Assembly (NCBI RefSeq): GCF_028069655.1
Contig: NZ_JAMCOS010000001.1
Coordinates: forward strand, 4,804,001 to 4,868,000
From: Acidovorax sp. NCPPB 4044
Lineage (GTDB): Bacteria > Pseudomonadota > Gammaproteobacteria > Burkholderiales > Burkholderiaceae_C
Direction of reading: 5' to 3'
Length of the DNA: 64,000 nt
Every line of letters starts with the position of its first letter. The stretch's first letter is position 1. Below, piece after piece: positions 15,701-27,502 of the stretch. Below the pieces are notes generated by a model, which was not told where the DNA came from, searched no databases, and saw nothing but the letters and a program-made list of their open reading frames with translations. The translations under genes were made by a program, and so were the position numbers.

Positions 15701-18499
15701 GTGGCGAAATCAGAATCTGAGACAAGGTCAGAACTTATCGACCAGCAACTTGCCTCGGCAGGCTGGAACGTGAAAGACCCGACGCAGGTCGTTGAGGAAT
15801 TCGACATCCTTACTGCACTGCGTGAAGGGGTAGGGGAACCACGCACACCCTACGAAGGTCACCAGTTCAGTGATTACGTCCTGCTCGGAAAAGACCGCAA
15901 GCCGCTGGCGGTGATCGAAGCCAAAAAGACCAGCCGCGATGCCGCCCTTGGCCGCGAGCAAGCCAAGCAGTATTGCTACAACATCCAGAAGCAGCTGGGC
16001 GGCGAACTGCCGTTCTGCTTCTACACCAACGGCCACGAGCTCTATTTCTGGGATCTGGAAAACGCGCCACCGCGCAAGGTCATCGGTTTCCCCACGCGCG
16101 ACGATCTGGAGCGCTTCGCCTATATCCGCCGCAACCGCAAGCCACTCACGCATGAGTTCATCAACACCTCAATTGCCGGCCGTGATTACCAGATCCGCGC
16201 TATTCGCTCAGTGCTCGAAGGCATAGAGCAGAAAAGGCGTGATTTCCTGCTCGTGATGGCAACCGGCACCGGCAAGACGCGCACCTGCATTGCCATGGTC
16301 GATGCGCTGATGCGTGCTGGCCACGCTGAGAAGGTGCTGTTTCTGGTCGACCGCATCGCGTTGCGTGAACAGGCATTGGCCGCCTTCAAGGAGCACATGC
16401 CCAACGAGCCGCGCTGGCCCAATGTGGGTGAAAAGCTGATCGCGACGGATCGTCGTGTGTATGTTGCCACCTACCCGACGATGCTCAACATTATCCGGGA
16501 CGAGGCACAGCACCTGTCGCCGCACTTCTTCGATTTCATCGTCGTCGATGAAAGCCATCGCTCCATCTACAACACCTTTGGCGAAGTGCTGGGCTACTTC
16601 AAGACCATCACGCTGGGCCTCACGGCCACGCCGACCGACATCATCGACCACAACACCTTCCAGCTTTTTCATTGCGAAGATGGCATTCCCACGTTTGCCT
16701 ACACCTATGAAGAAGCCGTGAACAACGTGCCGCCCTACCTCTGCAACTTCCAGGTCATGAAGATTCAGACCAAGTTCCAGATGGAGGGCATCAGCAAGCG
16801 CACCATTTCGCTGGAAGACCAGAAGAAGCTGATCCTCCAGGGCAAGGAAGTTGAAGACATCAACTTCGAGGGCACTCAGCTTGAAAAGCAGGTGATCAAC
16901 AAGGGCACCAACACCCTGATCGTCCGCGAGTTCATGGAAGAAGCCATCAAGGACGCCAACGGCGTGCTGCCAGGCAAGACCATCTTCTTTTGCGCCACCA
17001 AGGCCCATGCCCGGCGCGTGGAAGAAATCTTCGACAAGCTTTACCCGCAGTACCACGGTGAGCTCGCAAAGGTGCTTGTGTCGGATGACCCGCGCGTCTA
17101 CGGCAAAGGTGGCCTGCTCGATCAGTTCACCAACAACGACATGCCTCGCATTGCCATCAGCGTGGACATGCTCGATACCGGCATCGACGTGCGTGAGATC
17201 GTCAACCTCGTGTTCGCCAAGCCGGTCTACTCCTACACCAAGTTCTGGCAGATGGTCGGGCGCGGCACACGCCTTCTGGAAACCAGCAAGCCCAAGCCCT
17301 GGTGCCTTGAGAAGGATGTGTTCCTGATCCTCGACTGCTGGGACAACTTTGAATACTTCAAGCTCAACCCCAAGGGCAAGGAGCTTAAACCGCAGTTGCC
17401 GCTCCCGGTGCGGCTGGTGGGCCTGCGCCTCGACAAGATCGAAAAGGCCAATGACAGCGGCCATGCCGACATCGCCACGAGTGAAGTCGCCAAGCTCCGC
17501 CTGCAGATTGCCGCGCTACCCAAAGAGTCGGTGGTGATCAAGGAAGCCGCCGCCGCGCTGGCGCGGCTGGATGATGACAACTTCTGGATAAGCCTCAGCC
17601 ACGACCTGCTGGAGTTCCTCCGTGCTGACATCAAGCCGCTGTTCCGCACCGTGTCCGAGGCCGACTTCAAAGCCATGCGCTTCGAGCGCGACCTGCTGGA
17701 GTACTCGCTGGCCGTTTTGAGCGACGAAAAGGAACAGGCCGACACCCTCAAGGAAGGCATCGTCGAGCAGATCAGCGAACTGCCGCTCTCCGTCAGCTTC
17801 GTCAAGCAGGAAGAGGACCTGATCCGCGCCGCGCAAACCAGCCACTACTGGGCCAAGGCGGATGAAGACGCCTTCGACGAACTGATCGCCAAGCTCGGCC
17901 CGCTGATGAAATTCCGCGAGCAATCCACCGGCCAGGAGCAAACCCACCTCGATCTGGCCGATGAGCTGCACAAGAAGGAATGGGTGGAGTTCGGCCCGCA
18001 ACACGAGGCGGTCAGCATCACCCGCTACCGCGAAATGGTGGAAAACCTGATCGCCGAACTTACCGCGCACAACCCCGTGCTGCAGAAGATCAAGAACGGC
18101 GAAACAGTGAGCAGCGAAGAGGCCAATGCACTGGCCGAACTGCTGCACGAGGAACACCCGCACATCACTGAAGACCTGCTGCGCCAGGTTTACAAAAACC
18201 GCAAGGCGCGCTTCATCCAGTTCATCCGCCACATCTTGGGCATTGAAGTGCTCAAAAGCTTCCCTGAGGAAGTCAGCGCCGCCTTTGACCAATTCATCCG
18301 CGCCCACACCACGCTCAGCAGCCGGCAGATGGAATTCCTCAATCTGCTGAAGGGCTTCATCATCGAGCGCGAAAAGGTGGAGAAGAAAGACCTGATCAAC
18401 GCCCCCTTCACGGTCATCCATCCGCAGGGCATCCGTGGCGTGTTCAGCCCGAACGAAATCAACGAGATCCTGCAGCTGACCGAACGGTTGGCTGCCTAA
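15701..18499 (+). CDS. hsdR: Type I restriction endonuclease subunit R
   Basis: The 932-residue motor and nuclease subunit of a type I restriction-modification enzyme; it translocates unmethylated DNA and cuts it. Seen: a PD-(D/E)XK nuclease near the N-terminus (D58, E73 and K75 in FSDYVLL and AVIEAKK), Walker A MATGTGKT at 186-193, a DESH box at 283-286, LTATPTD, and motif VI VGRGTRL around residue 520. It is complete. Translation starts at a GTG with AAGGAG ten bases upstream; no ATG fits better. It heads a five-gene operon; hsdM follows after 15 bases. The 182 bases between the IS3 end and this gene should hold the operon promoter, but I cannot place it confidently. Confidence 0.95.
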   Translation: MAKSESETRSELIDQQLASAGWNVKDPTQVVEEFDILTALREGVGEPRTPYEGHQFSDYVLLGKDRKPLAVIEAKKTSRDAALGREQAKQYCYNIQKQLGGELPFCFYTNGHELYFWDLENAPPRKVIGFPTRDDLERFAYIRRNRKPLTHEFINTSIAGRDYQIRAIRSVLEGIEQKRRDFLLVMATGTGKTRTCIAMVDALMRAGHAEKVLFLVDRIALREQALAAFKEHMPNEPRWPNVGEKLIATDRRVYVATYPTMLNIIRDEAQHLSPHFFDFIVVDESHRSIYNTFGEVLGYFKTITLGLTATPTDIIDHNTFQLFHCEDGIPTFAYTYEEAVNNVPPYLCNFQVMKIQTKFQMEGISKRTISLEDQKKLILQGKEVEDINFEGTQLEKQVINKGTNTLIVREFMEEAIKDANGVLPGKTIFFCATKAHARRVEEIFDKLYPQYHGELAKVLVSDDPRVYGKGGLLDQFTNNDMPRIAISVDMLDTGIDVREIVNLVFAKPVYSYTKFWQMVGRGTRLLETSKPKPWCLEKDVFLILDCWDNFEYFKLNPKGKELKPQLPLPVRLVGLRLDKIEKANDSGHADIATSEVAKLRLQIAALPKESVVIKEAAAALARLDDDNFWISLSHDLLEFLRADIKPLFRTVSEADFKAMRFERDLLEYSLAVLSDEKEQADTLKEGIVEQISELPLSVSFVKQEEDLIRAAQTSHYWAKADEDAFDELIAKLGPLMKFREQSTGQEQTHLDLADELHKKEWVEFGPQHEAVSITRYREMVENLIAELTAHNPVLQKIKNGETVSSEEANALAELLHEEHPHITEDLLRQVYKNRKARFIQFIRHILGIEVLKSFPEEVSAAFDQFIRAHTTLSSRQMEFLNLLKGFIIEREKVEKKDLINAPFTVIHPQGIRGVFSPNEINEILQLTERLAA

Positions 18500-18514
18500 A
18501 TAACAGGGCACACC

Positions 18515-20179
18515 ATGCTGCAAAACAACCCCGAACTCAAAAGCAAGATCGACCAGCTCTGGAACAAGTTCTGGAGCGGCGGCATCAGCAACCCGCTCAC
18601 CGCCATCGAGCAGATCACCTACCTGCTGTTCATGAAGCGGCTCGATGAACTGGACCAGAAGCGCCAGGCCGATGCCGAGTGGACTGGCGAGAACTACATC
18701 TCCAAATTCACTGGCACGTGGATTCCGCCCAATGAACGCAACTGGCCAGCAGCGGAGCAGCGCCCCATCGAAAAGCGCAGTCTACGCTGGAGCGAATTCA
18801 AGCGCATGCAGGCTGAAGACATGCTGCAGCACGTGCAGGGCAAGGTGTTCCCCTTTCTCAAGGACCTGAACGGCGCCGAGTCCAACTTCACCCACCACAT
18901 GAAGAATGCGGTCTTTATCATCCCTAAGCCCGCTCTGCTGGTGGAAGCGGTGAAGACCATCGACGACATCTTTGAGGTGATGGAGAAGGACTCGAAGGAA
19001 AAGGGCCAAGCCTTCCAGGACATCCAGGGCGATGTCTACGAGTTCCTGTTGTCCGAGATCGCCACCGCAGGCAAGAATGGCCAATTCCGCACTCCGCGCC
19101 ACATCATCAAACTGATGGCCGACCTGGTGCAGCCACAACTGGGCCACAAGATTGCCGACCCGGCCTGCGGTTCCGGCGGCTTTTTGCTTGGCGCGTATCA
19201 GTACATCGTCACCGAACTCGCAAAAAAAGCGGGCGCCAGAGACATCAGGCCCGATGAAGACGGCTTCACCCGCACCTCGGTGGCCGCCGCGCTCACCGAA
19301 AAAGCGCAAGCCATTCTGGTCGGCTCACTGTGGGGCTATGACATCGACCAGACCATGGTGCGCCTGGGTCTGATGAACCTGATGATGCACGGCATCGACG
19401 AGCCGCGCATCGACTACAAGGACACCCTTAGCAAGAGCTACACCGAGGAAGCCGAATACGACATCGTGATGGCCAACCCGCCCTTCACCGGCAGCATCGA
19501 CAAGGGCGACATCAACGAGCACCTACAACTGGCCACCACCAAGACCGAGCTGCTGTTTGTCGAGAACATCTACCGCCTGCTCAAGAAGGGCGGCACCGCC
19601 TGCGTGATCGTGCCGCAGGGCGTGCTGTTCGGCTCCGGCGGGGCCTTCAAGACGCTGCGCCAGATGCTGATGGAGCGTTGCGACCTCAAGGCCGTGATCA
19701 CCCTGCCCAGTGGCGTGTTCAAACCCTATGCCGGGGTCAGCACAGCCATTCTGCTGTTCACCAAAGTCTGGGGGCCGAAAGACAAGGTGAGCAAAGCCGC
19801 CACCGAACACGTCTGGTTTTACGAAATGGCCGCCGATGGCTATTCGCTGGACGACAAGCGCAGCAAGCAGGAAGGCTTTGGTGACCTGCAGGACATCATT
19901 GCCAGGTACCGCGCTCGCGATGCGGCGACCGATACCGACCGCACCGCCAAATGCTTCATGGTGCCGCGCGCCGAGATTGCCGATGAGAAGAACAACTTCG
20001 ACCTCTCGCTCTCGCGCTACAAGCAAAACGTGTTCGAGGAAGTGCCCTACGACGCGCCGGGCGTGATTCTCGATCGGTTGATTCAGGCTGAGGTCGGCAA
20101 AGTAAAAGAGGCGGACCTGACCAACGTGCAAAGTGGCATCGTGCGCGAGTTGCTGGAGTTGAAGGGGATGGTGGGATGA
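18515..20179 (+). CDS. hsdM: Type I DNA methyltransferase subunit M
   Basis: A 554-residue N6-adenine methyltransferase that pairs with HsdS to protect host DNA and is required for cleavage with HsdR. Seen: the N-terminal helical HsdM_N domain, the SAM-binding motif DPACGSGGF at 215-223, the catalytic NPPF at 321-324, and a target-recognition helper region after it. It is complete and overlaps hsdS by four bases (ATGA), so their levels should be matched. No key residue is missing. Confidence 0.95.
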   Translation: MLQNNPELKSKIDQLWNKFWSGGISNPLTAIEQITYLLFMKRLDELDQKRQADAEWTGENYISKFTGTWIPPNERNWPAAEQRPIEKRSLRWSEFKRMQAEDMLQHVQGKVFPFLKDLNGAESNFTHHMKNAVFIIPKPALLVEAVKTIDDIFEVMEKDSKEKGQAFQDIQGDVYEFLLSEIATAGKNGQFRTPRHIIKLMADLVQPQLGHKIADPACGSGGFLLGAYQYIVTELAKKAGARDIRPDEDGFTRTSVAAALTEKAQAILVGSLWGYDIDQTMVRLGLMNLMMHGIDEPRIDYKDTLSKSYTEEAEYDIVMANPPFTGSIDKGDINEHLQLATTKTELLFVENIYRLLKKGGTACVIVPQGVLFGSGGAFKTLRQMLMERCDLKAVITLPSGVFKPYAGVSTAILLFTKVWGPKDKVSKAATEHVWFYEMAADGYSLDDKRSKQEGFGDLQDIIARYRARDAATDTDRTAKCFMVPRAEIADEKNNFDLSLSRYKQNVFEEVPYDAPGVILDRLIQAEVGKVKEADLTNVQSGIVRELLELKGMVG

Positions 20180-21720
20180 AGTCGCACCGCTTTTCCGAGG
20201 TCGTTACTGACGTCACCGCCAAATTTACGAAAATCAAAGCATCCGACTATCAAGGACAAGGTCAATACAAAATCATTGACCAAGGCAAAGGGTCAGTTGC
20301 TGGATACACAGACGATGCCAGTCTCGTTAATAGACAGTTGCTCCCGGTAGTGGTTTTTGGTGACCACACGCGCACCTTGAAATATGTAGATGAACCAATT
20401 GCACTTGGCGCTGATGGTGCTAAAGCGCTATGGGTAAATCCGGACCTGGCAAGTGCTCGTTATGTTTACTACTACCTACGTTCCATTCAGATCAAGGAGG
20501 CGGGTTATAGCAGGCATTTTAAGTTTCTCAAAGAAGTTGAGATACCAATCCCTTTCAAAGATGACGCCCCAGACTTCGACAACCAAATCCGCATCGCCCA
20601 TTTGCTCGGAAAAGTGGAAGGGCTGATCGCCCAGCGCAAACAGCACTTACAGCAACTCGACGACCTGCTCAAGAGCGTATTTCTGGAGATGTTTGGTGAC
20701 CCTGTGCGGAATGAGAAGAGGTGGGATAAACCTGAGTTGAAAGCCTTCGGCAAGATTTCGACCGGCAACACGCCACCCAGAAATGAGCCTGCAAATTACG
20801 ATGGCGATTTCATCGAGTGGATTAAAACGGACAACATCACCGGTGATGCTGTTTTCGTCACGCCGGCCACCGAGCACCTTTCTGAGGTTGGAGCGAAAAA
20901 GGCGAGAACGGTCACGAACGGTGCCTTGCTTGTGGCCTGCATCGCGGGCAGCGTCGAGTCAATCGGGCGTGCCTCGTTAACAGATAGGACGGTGTCTTTC
21001 AATCAGCAAATCAATGCCATCCAGCCCGACAAGGATGTAAACGCCCTCTATCTGTATGGTTTGTTTAAGTTGTCTGGGGCTTACATACAGAGCCACGCTA
21101 CGAAGGGGATGAAGAAGATTATTACAAAAGGCGATTTTGAGAAGATCTCGATGATCAAGCCGCCCGTTGAGATCCAGAATCAATTCGCTGTCATCGTCGA
21201 AAAAGTCGAAAACATCAAATCCCGCTACCAACAGAGCCTCACCGACCTCGAAGCGCTCTACGGTGCCCTGAGCCAGCAGGCCTTTAAGGGCGAGTTGGAT
21301 TTGTCGCGGGTAGCCGCCCCCATCGAAGGAGAAAACCCCGTGGCCGCTGCCGTTCCTGCGCCCATCACAACACAGGTGATCGAGCTGCCCGAAACCGATT
21401 TACTGTTACCCGCACTACAAGACCGCACACAGCTCGTGCCGCTGCTACGTTTCTGGCTGGAGGCCTATCGCACGCAGCTGGGCAGTGCGGCTTTCTCCCT
21501 CGAGCGCTTCATTGCCGCCGCGCAAACCCGGCTGGCCGAACTGCACCCGGACCATGATTTCACACTTAGTGCGAGCGACTACGAAGCCATCAAGGCGTGG
21601 GTGTTTGATGAGATTAAAAATAGAAAGCTTAAACAAACCCGAGACATTATTTGTATCAACGGCAGGCGGCAGTTCGGCAATCAGATTTTGTTGCGTGCCA
21701 GGAGGTACGCTCAGCAATGA
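20176..21720 (+). CDS. hsdS: Type I specificity subunit S with C-terminal extension
   Basis: A 514-residue specificity subunit. Two target-recognition domains (about 1-165 and 220-330) are each followed by a conserved helical spacer: IAHLLGKVEGLIAQRKQHL with FLEMFGDP, and QFAVIVEKVENIKSRYQQSL with LSQQAFKGELDLSR. These would read a bipartite DNA site. HsdS proteins usually stop soon after the second spacer; here about 136 residues follow, from 379, with a Pro/Ala linker and a helical region (LVPLLRFWLEAYRTQLG, SASDYEAIKAWVFDEIKN). The target-recognition DNA is more AT-rich than hsdM, as expected for exchanged domains. It overlaps the next gene by four bases. Confidence 0.93.
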   Translation: MKSHRFSEVVTDVTAKFTKIKASDYQGQGQYKIIDQGKGSVAGYTDDASLVNRQLLPVVVFGDHTRTLKYVDEPIALGADGAKALWVNPDLASARYVYYYLRSIQIKEAGYSRHFKFLKEVEIPIPFKDDAPDFDNQIRIAHLLGKVEGLIAQRKQHLQQLDDLLKSVFLEMFGDPVRNEKRWDKPELKAFGKISTGNTPPRNEPANYDGDFIEWIKTDNITGDAVFVTPATEHLSEVGAKKARTVTNGALLVACIAGSVESIGRASLTDRTVSFNQQINAIQPDKDVNALYLYGLFKLSGAYIQSHATKGMKKIITKGDFEKISMIKPPVEIQNQFAVIVEKVENIKSRYQQSLTDLEALYGALSQQAFKGELDLSRVAAPIEGENPVAAAVPAPITTQVIELPETDLLLPALQDRTQLVPLLRFWLEAYRTQLGSAAFSLERFIAAAQTRLAELHPDHDFTLSASDYEAIKAWVFDEIKNRKLKQTRDIICINGRRQFGNQILLRARRYAQQ

Positions 21721-23489
21721 AATTACTCCGCTTGAAGATCACCGACCCAGGCGGCTTTCGCAGCCTGCCCTGTGGGTTCGAGCACAACTTCCGCACCGAG
21801 TGGAACTTGCAGGACGAACTGGCGCAAGCGAATGACTTTGCGCCTTTCGTTTGCGCCGGGCCCAATGGCAGCGGAAAATCCAACCTGCTTGAAGCGCTGG
21901 CGGCGATCTTCTTTCAGCTGGAGCTCCTGCGGGTGCGCCGTAGCTTTCTGCCTGAGGTGCTGCAGGACGAGAACTTGCATACTTCACCAACCGGATTTGA
22001 GCTGGAGTACTTAATCAAGGTTCCGGTGATGTATACCGCCGTTGGATCTTCCCAATGGTTCAAGGTGGTGGTAAGTAAAAGACCAGACGCTAAGGAAGTC
22101 AAATGGTGGGTTTTTGACTCAAAAGATCAACCCTATGACGCGCTCAATACGATAGTCATCGACCATCTAATTCCACAGGTATTAGGTTACTCGTCAGGCG
22201 AAAATGAAATCCTGAGTCTGCCCTTTTTCAAGATGCGTTTCGTGCAGTTCGACGAGTACTGGAACGCTCTCGTCAAACAGTCCCGTTATTCAGGCCAACC
22301 TGAAACACGGCTGGTCTATCTCGACAGCGGCTTCAGCCAGGCCATCTTGCTGTGCAATCTGTTGTTCCAGGATGAAGCCACCTTGCTGCCATTCCGTGAG
22401 GACATGGGCATCGGAGAGCTGAAGGAATTTCGCATCATCTTGCGGAGGAGTATCCCTGTCACGCGTCATCAGGTGGACGCGTTCACATCGGGTGATTACA
22501 TCTTGCCCACCGAAGCAGAGGATGGACGCTTTGTGGATACTGGTGCGATCTATCTGGAGCCAGACACCGGAGACTATCGGCTCAAGCTTCTGCAAGGTTT
22601 GGAAGGTGATGAGCGTACTTCGATCATCGAGAAGCTCAAGCGTTGCGCCACGCTGCACTTCCACAATGAGGCATCGGACACTCTAACCTTAGATTACCTT
22701 GTCAATGAGCAGACCAAGCAAGCCTTTCGCGCCAACTTTGATGACAAGCCTATTGGCTTATTCCAAGCGCTGCAAGTCCTTCTGACACTGAATCTGTATT
22801 CGGTCAGTGAGGTGCAGAAGTCGGGGCTTTACACCTCGACCAGTCACTACGTCAGCGAAACAGTGCCGACCCTGGCGTCCGATCAGCGCGCCACGCGCAT
22901 CAAAAACTTCTACTTCACGAAGCAGGGCGTTGAAAAACCGATGCTTCTCAAAGAGTTGTCGGATGGCGAGCACCAGTTGCTGCACAGTCTCGGCCTGTGC
23001 CTGCTATTCCGCGAGACCAACAGCCTTTTCCTGCTTGACGAGCCCGAGACGCACTTTAACCCCGACTGGCGCGCCAACTTCATCAGCCGCTTGCGCCAGT
23101 GCCTGCCCGGCAGTGGTGAGTTCGCGCAGGAGATGCTGATCACCACCCACACGCCATTCCTGATTTCCGATAGCAAGCCGGAGAAGGTGCTGGTGTTTGC
23201 CAAGGACAAGGCGAGCGGTGAGGTGAACATCAGCCACCCGCCGTACAACACGCTGGGCGCTTCGATCAACAAGATCACCATGAACACTTTCAGCAAACGC
23301 GAAACCATCGGGGGCCATGCGCATTCCTTGCTGGAAGCGATGCGAGAGCGTTATGAACAGGGTGTCGACGACAAGAATGCCCTGATCACGGAGATTGATC
23401 AGCAGCTCGGTGATTCGGTGGAAAAAGTGCTGCTGATCAAGGCTATTCTTGAAGGCGATCAGTTAGGCAATGGGGAGGCGCAGGACTGA
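21717..23489 (+). CDS. Restriction-system-associated AAA ATPase (OLD/RecF/PtuA-like)
   Basis: A 590-residue ABC-type ATPase of the OLD/RecF/SMC group. Seen: Walker A GPNGSGKS at 48-55, ABC signature LSDGEHQ at 414-420, Walker B LFLLDEPETH at 437-446, and the H-loop THTP at 477-480. About 350 residues of family-specific insert lie between Walker A and the signature. No TOPRIM domain is seen, so it is not a complete OLD nuclease. The family is known to me mainly next to type I restriction genes. With the following HNH gene it matches the Septu design (PtuA ATPase plus PtuB HNH). Start and stop both overlap neighbours by ATGA, so it belongs to the hsd operon. Confidence 0.88.
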   Translation: MKLLRLKITDPGGFRSLPCGFEHNFRTEWNLQDELAQANDFAPFVCAGPNGSGKSNLLEALAAIFFQLELLRVRRSFLPEVLQDENLHTSPTGFELEYLIKVPVMYTAVGSSQWFKVVVSKRPDAKEVKWWVFDSKDQPYDALNTIVIDHLIPQVLGYSSGENEILSLPFFKMRFVQFDEYWNALVKQSRYSGQPETRLVYLDSGFSQAILLCNLLFQDEATLLPFREDMGIGELKEFRIILRRSIPVTRHQVDAFTSGDYILPTEAEDGRFVDTGAIYLEPDTGDYRLKLLQGLEGDERTSIIEKLKRCATLHFHNEASDTLTLDYLVNEQTKQAFRANFDDKPIGLFQALQVLLTLNLYSVSEVQKSGLYTSTSHYVSETVPTLASDQRATRIKNFYFTKQGVEKPMLLKELSDGEHQLLHSLGLCLLFRETNSLFLLDEPETHFNPDWRANFISRLRQCLPGSGEFAQEMLITTHTPFLISDSKPEKVLVFAKDKASGEVNISHPPYNTLGASINKITMNTFSKRETIGGHAHSLLEAMRERYEQGVDDKNALITEIDQQLGDSVEKVLLIKAILEGDQLGNGEAQD

Positions 23490-24558
23490 TGCTTTTTCCG
23501 TACACCTATGTGCCGCATCGGATGGAAAAGATGAGACGTTTATCGACTTCATCTTCTACGCGGTGTGGTGCCAGGCACCGTCAAAAGGTCTCTATCGTCT
23601 GGAGCTGTTCGCCTGGAATCCTGAGTTGCTTGAAGTGATGACGGCGTTTCACTACGACGACAGCAAAGGGGCCGAGTTTTTTGCAGGACATGTAGAACGC
23701 ATCTATGCACTCTTCGCGCCCTTGAGCGCTTGTCAGGTCGAGCAGCTTCGTCTCTGGTACAGGGCGAACAACGATGTGGAGCGCGTGTGTGCAAACGACC
23801 CCGCCATGTCGCTGAAGCGATACGCTGACTTCCCTGCGGAGCTGACGAATCTACATGATCAGCTGGCATCGTTCTTTAAAGGTCTGTATTCGCATGTGGA
23901 GATTGCCGCGCTGAAAAAGTGGACCGGTGGCATTGATGATCACTACCAAACCTTTGTGCAGACCAACAAGGCAGGGAAGTGCCCGTTTTGCGGGATGAAC
24001 GATTTGCTGGGCGAATACCATAGCAAGCGCGAGGCCTACGATCACTATTTGCCCAAGGCACTGTACCCGTTCAATTCCATCAACTTTCACAACCTAGTCC
24101 CAGCTTGTCACCACTGCAACAGCAGCTACAAGACCAGTAAAGATCCAGCTTACACACCAAAAGATCCCGCCAAAGCAGCTCATCGTCGTGCGGTTTTCTA
24201 TCCTTACAAAAAAGAAACGCACTCCATTGAGTTGCAAATCAATCTGCAGCACTCCAATATTTCCATATTAGCCCCGGAAGATATTTCCTTGCAATTTGGC
24301 CCCGTCGGCATTGCAGAGGAGATTGAAACTTGGAAAGACGTGTACGGCATTGAAGAACGCTACAAAGCTAAAATTTGCGGAGAAAATGAGGGAAAGTACT
24401 GGCTCACACAAGTGCTCGACGAATGGAAAGAAGATGGTCGAAATCCAGCTGATTTTTTGGCAACCTTGGCACGGCAAACCAAGAATTCTCCATATGCCGA
24501 GTGCAATTTTCTGAAAAAACCGTTCCTCGACGCTTGCCACAAGATTGGTGTCTTTTAG
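23489..24558 (+). CDS. HNH endonuclease-like protein (PtuB-like), apparent frameshift near its start
   Basis: The protein has a zinc-bound HNH fold at nucleotides 23980-24120: CPFC, then DHYLPK, then PACHHCN. An ATG at 23489 overlaps the ATPase stop (ATGA) and encodes MLFPYTYVPHRMEKM, the kind of start expected here, but that frame ends after 49 codons. The long HNH frame becomes protein-like only from about 23537 (TFIDFIFYAVW). One missing base near 23530-23537 would join them. So the gene may be truncated, use recoding, or contain a sequence error. An alternative start at 23470 gives an out-of-family N-terminus. With the ATPase it would form a Septu-like nuclease pair. Confidence 0.75.
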
Positions 24559-24594
24559 CCGCTCATAGTGCTGATGTCTTGCGACGTGGAGATT

Positions 24595-24647
24595 GATGAC
24601 CCAAATGAAAACGCCCGGCATGTCCGGGCGTTTTCATTTGGGTCATC
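24595..24647. terminator. Bidirectional 24-bp perfect hairpin between the defence operon and gyrB
   Basis: A 24-base arm (24595-24618) and its exact complement (24624-24647) enclose a 5-base loop. The core AAAACGCCCGG / CCGGGCGTTTT places a T-run at the base of the stem on both strands, as in an intrinsic terminator. It lies about 80 bases beyond the gyrB stop on the minus strand and 36 bases beyond the HNH stop on the plus strand, so it can end both converging transcripts. Confidence 0.85.
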
Positions 24648-24728
24648 TGCTGGATATTTTCAATATCTGCGTCAGGCCATTTTCACTAACTTATCGAGAT
24701 TTTCACTTTCTCTGTCATCCGACAGCCG

Positions 24729-27407
<2,679 letters not shown>

Positions 27408-27429
27408 TCAAAAGAAGTCTTTGGGGCCT

Positions 27430-27473
27430 CATGCCGCCGGATTCATTGAATAGTTTGCTATGAAAATAATAGC
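27430..27473 (-). repeat. Dispersed intergenic repeat, copy B
   Basis: On the minus strand: GCTAT-N7-ATAGC, then AAACTATTCAATGAATCC and GGCGGCAT. It differs from copies A and D by one or two bases outside the hairpin loop. It sits between dnaN and gyrB, so any terminator effect would lower gyrB readthrough from dnaN. Confidence 0.8.
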
Positions 27474-27502
27474 GATCCGATCCGGCGGAGGCCGCGCATG
27501 CG

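Noticed and set aside
23470..23488. ATG at 23470 as the start of the HNH gene
   Set aside because: It lies inside the ATPase gene and its first residues are unlike a natural N-terminus. The ATGA overlap at 23489 gives a better start, with a frameshift shortly after.
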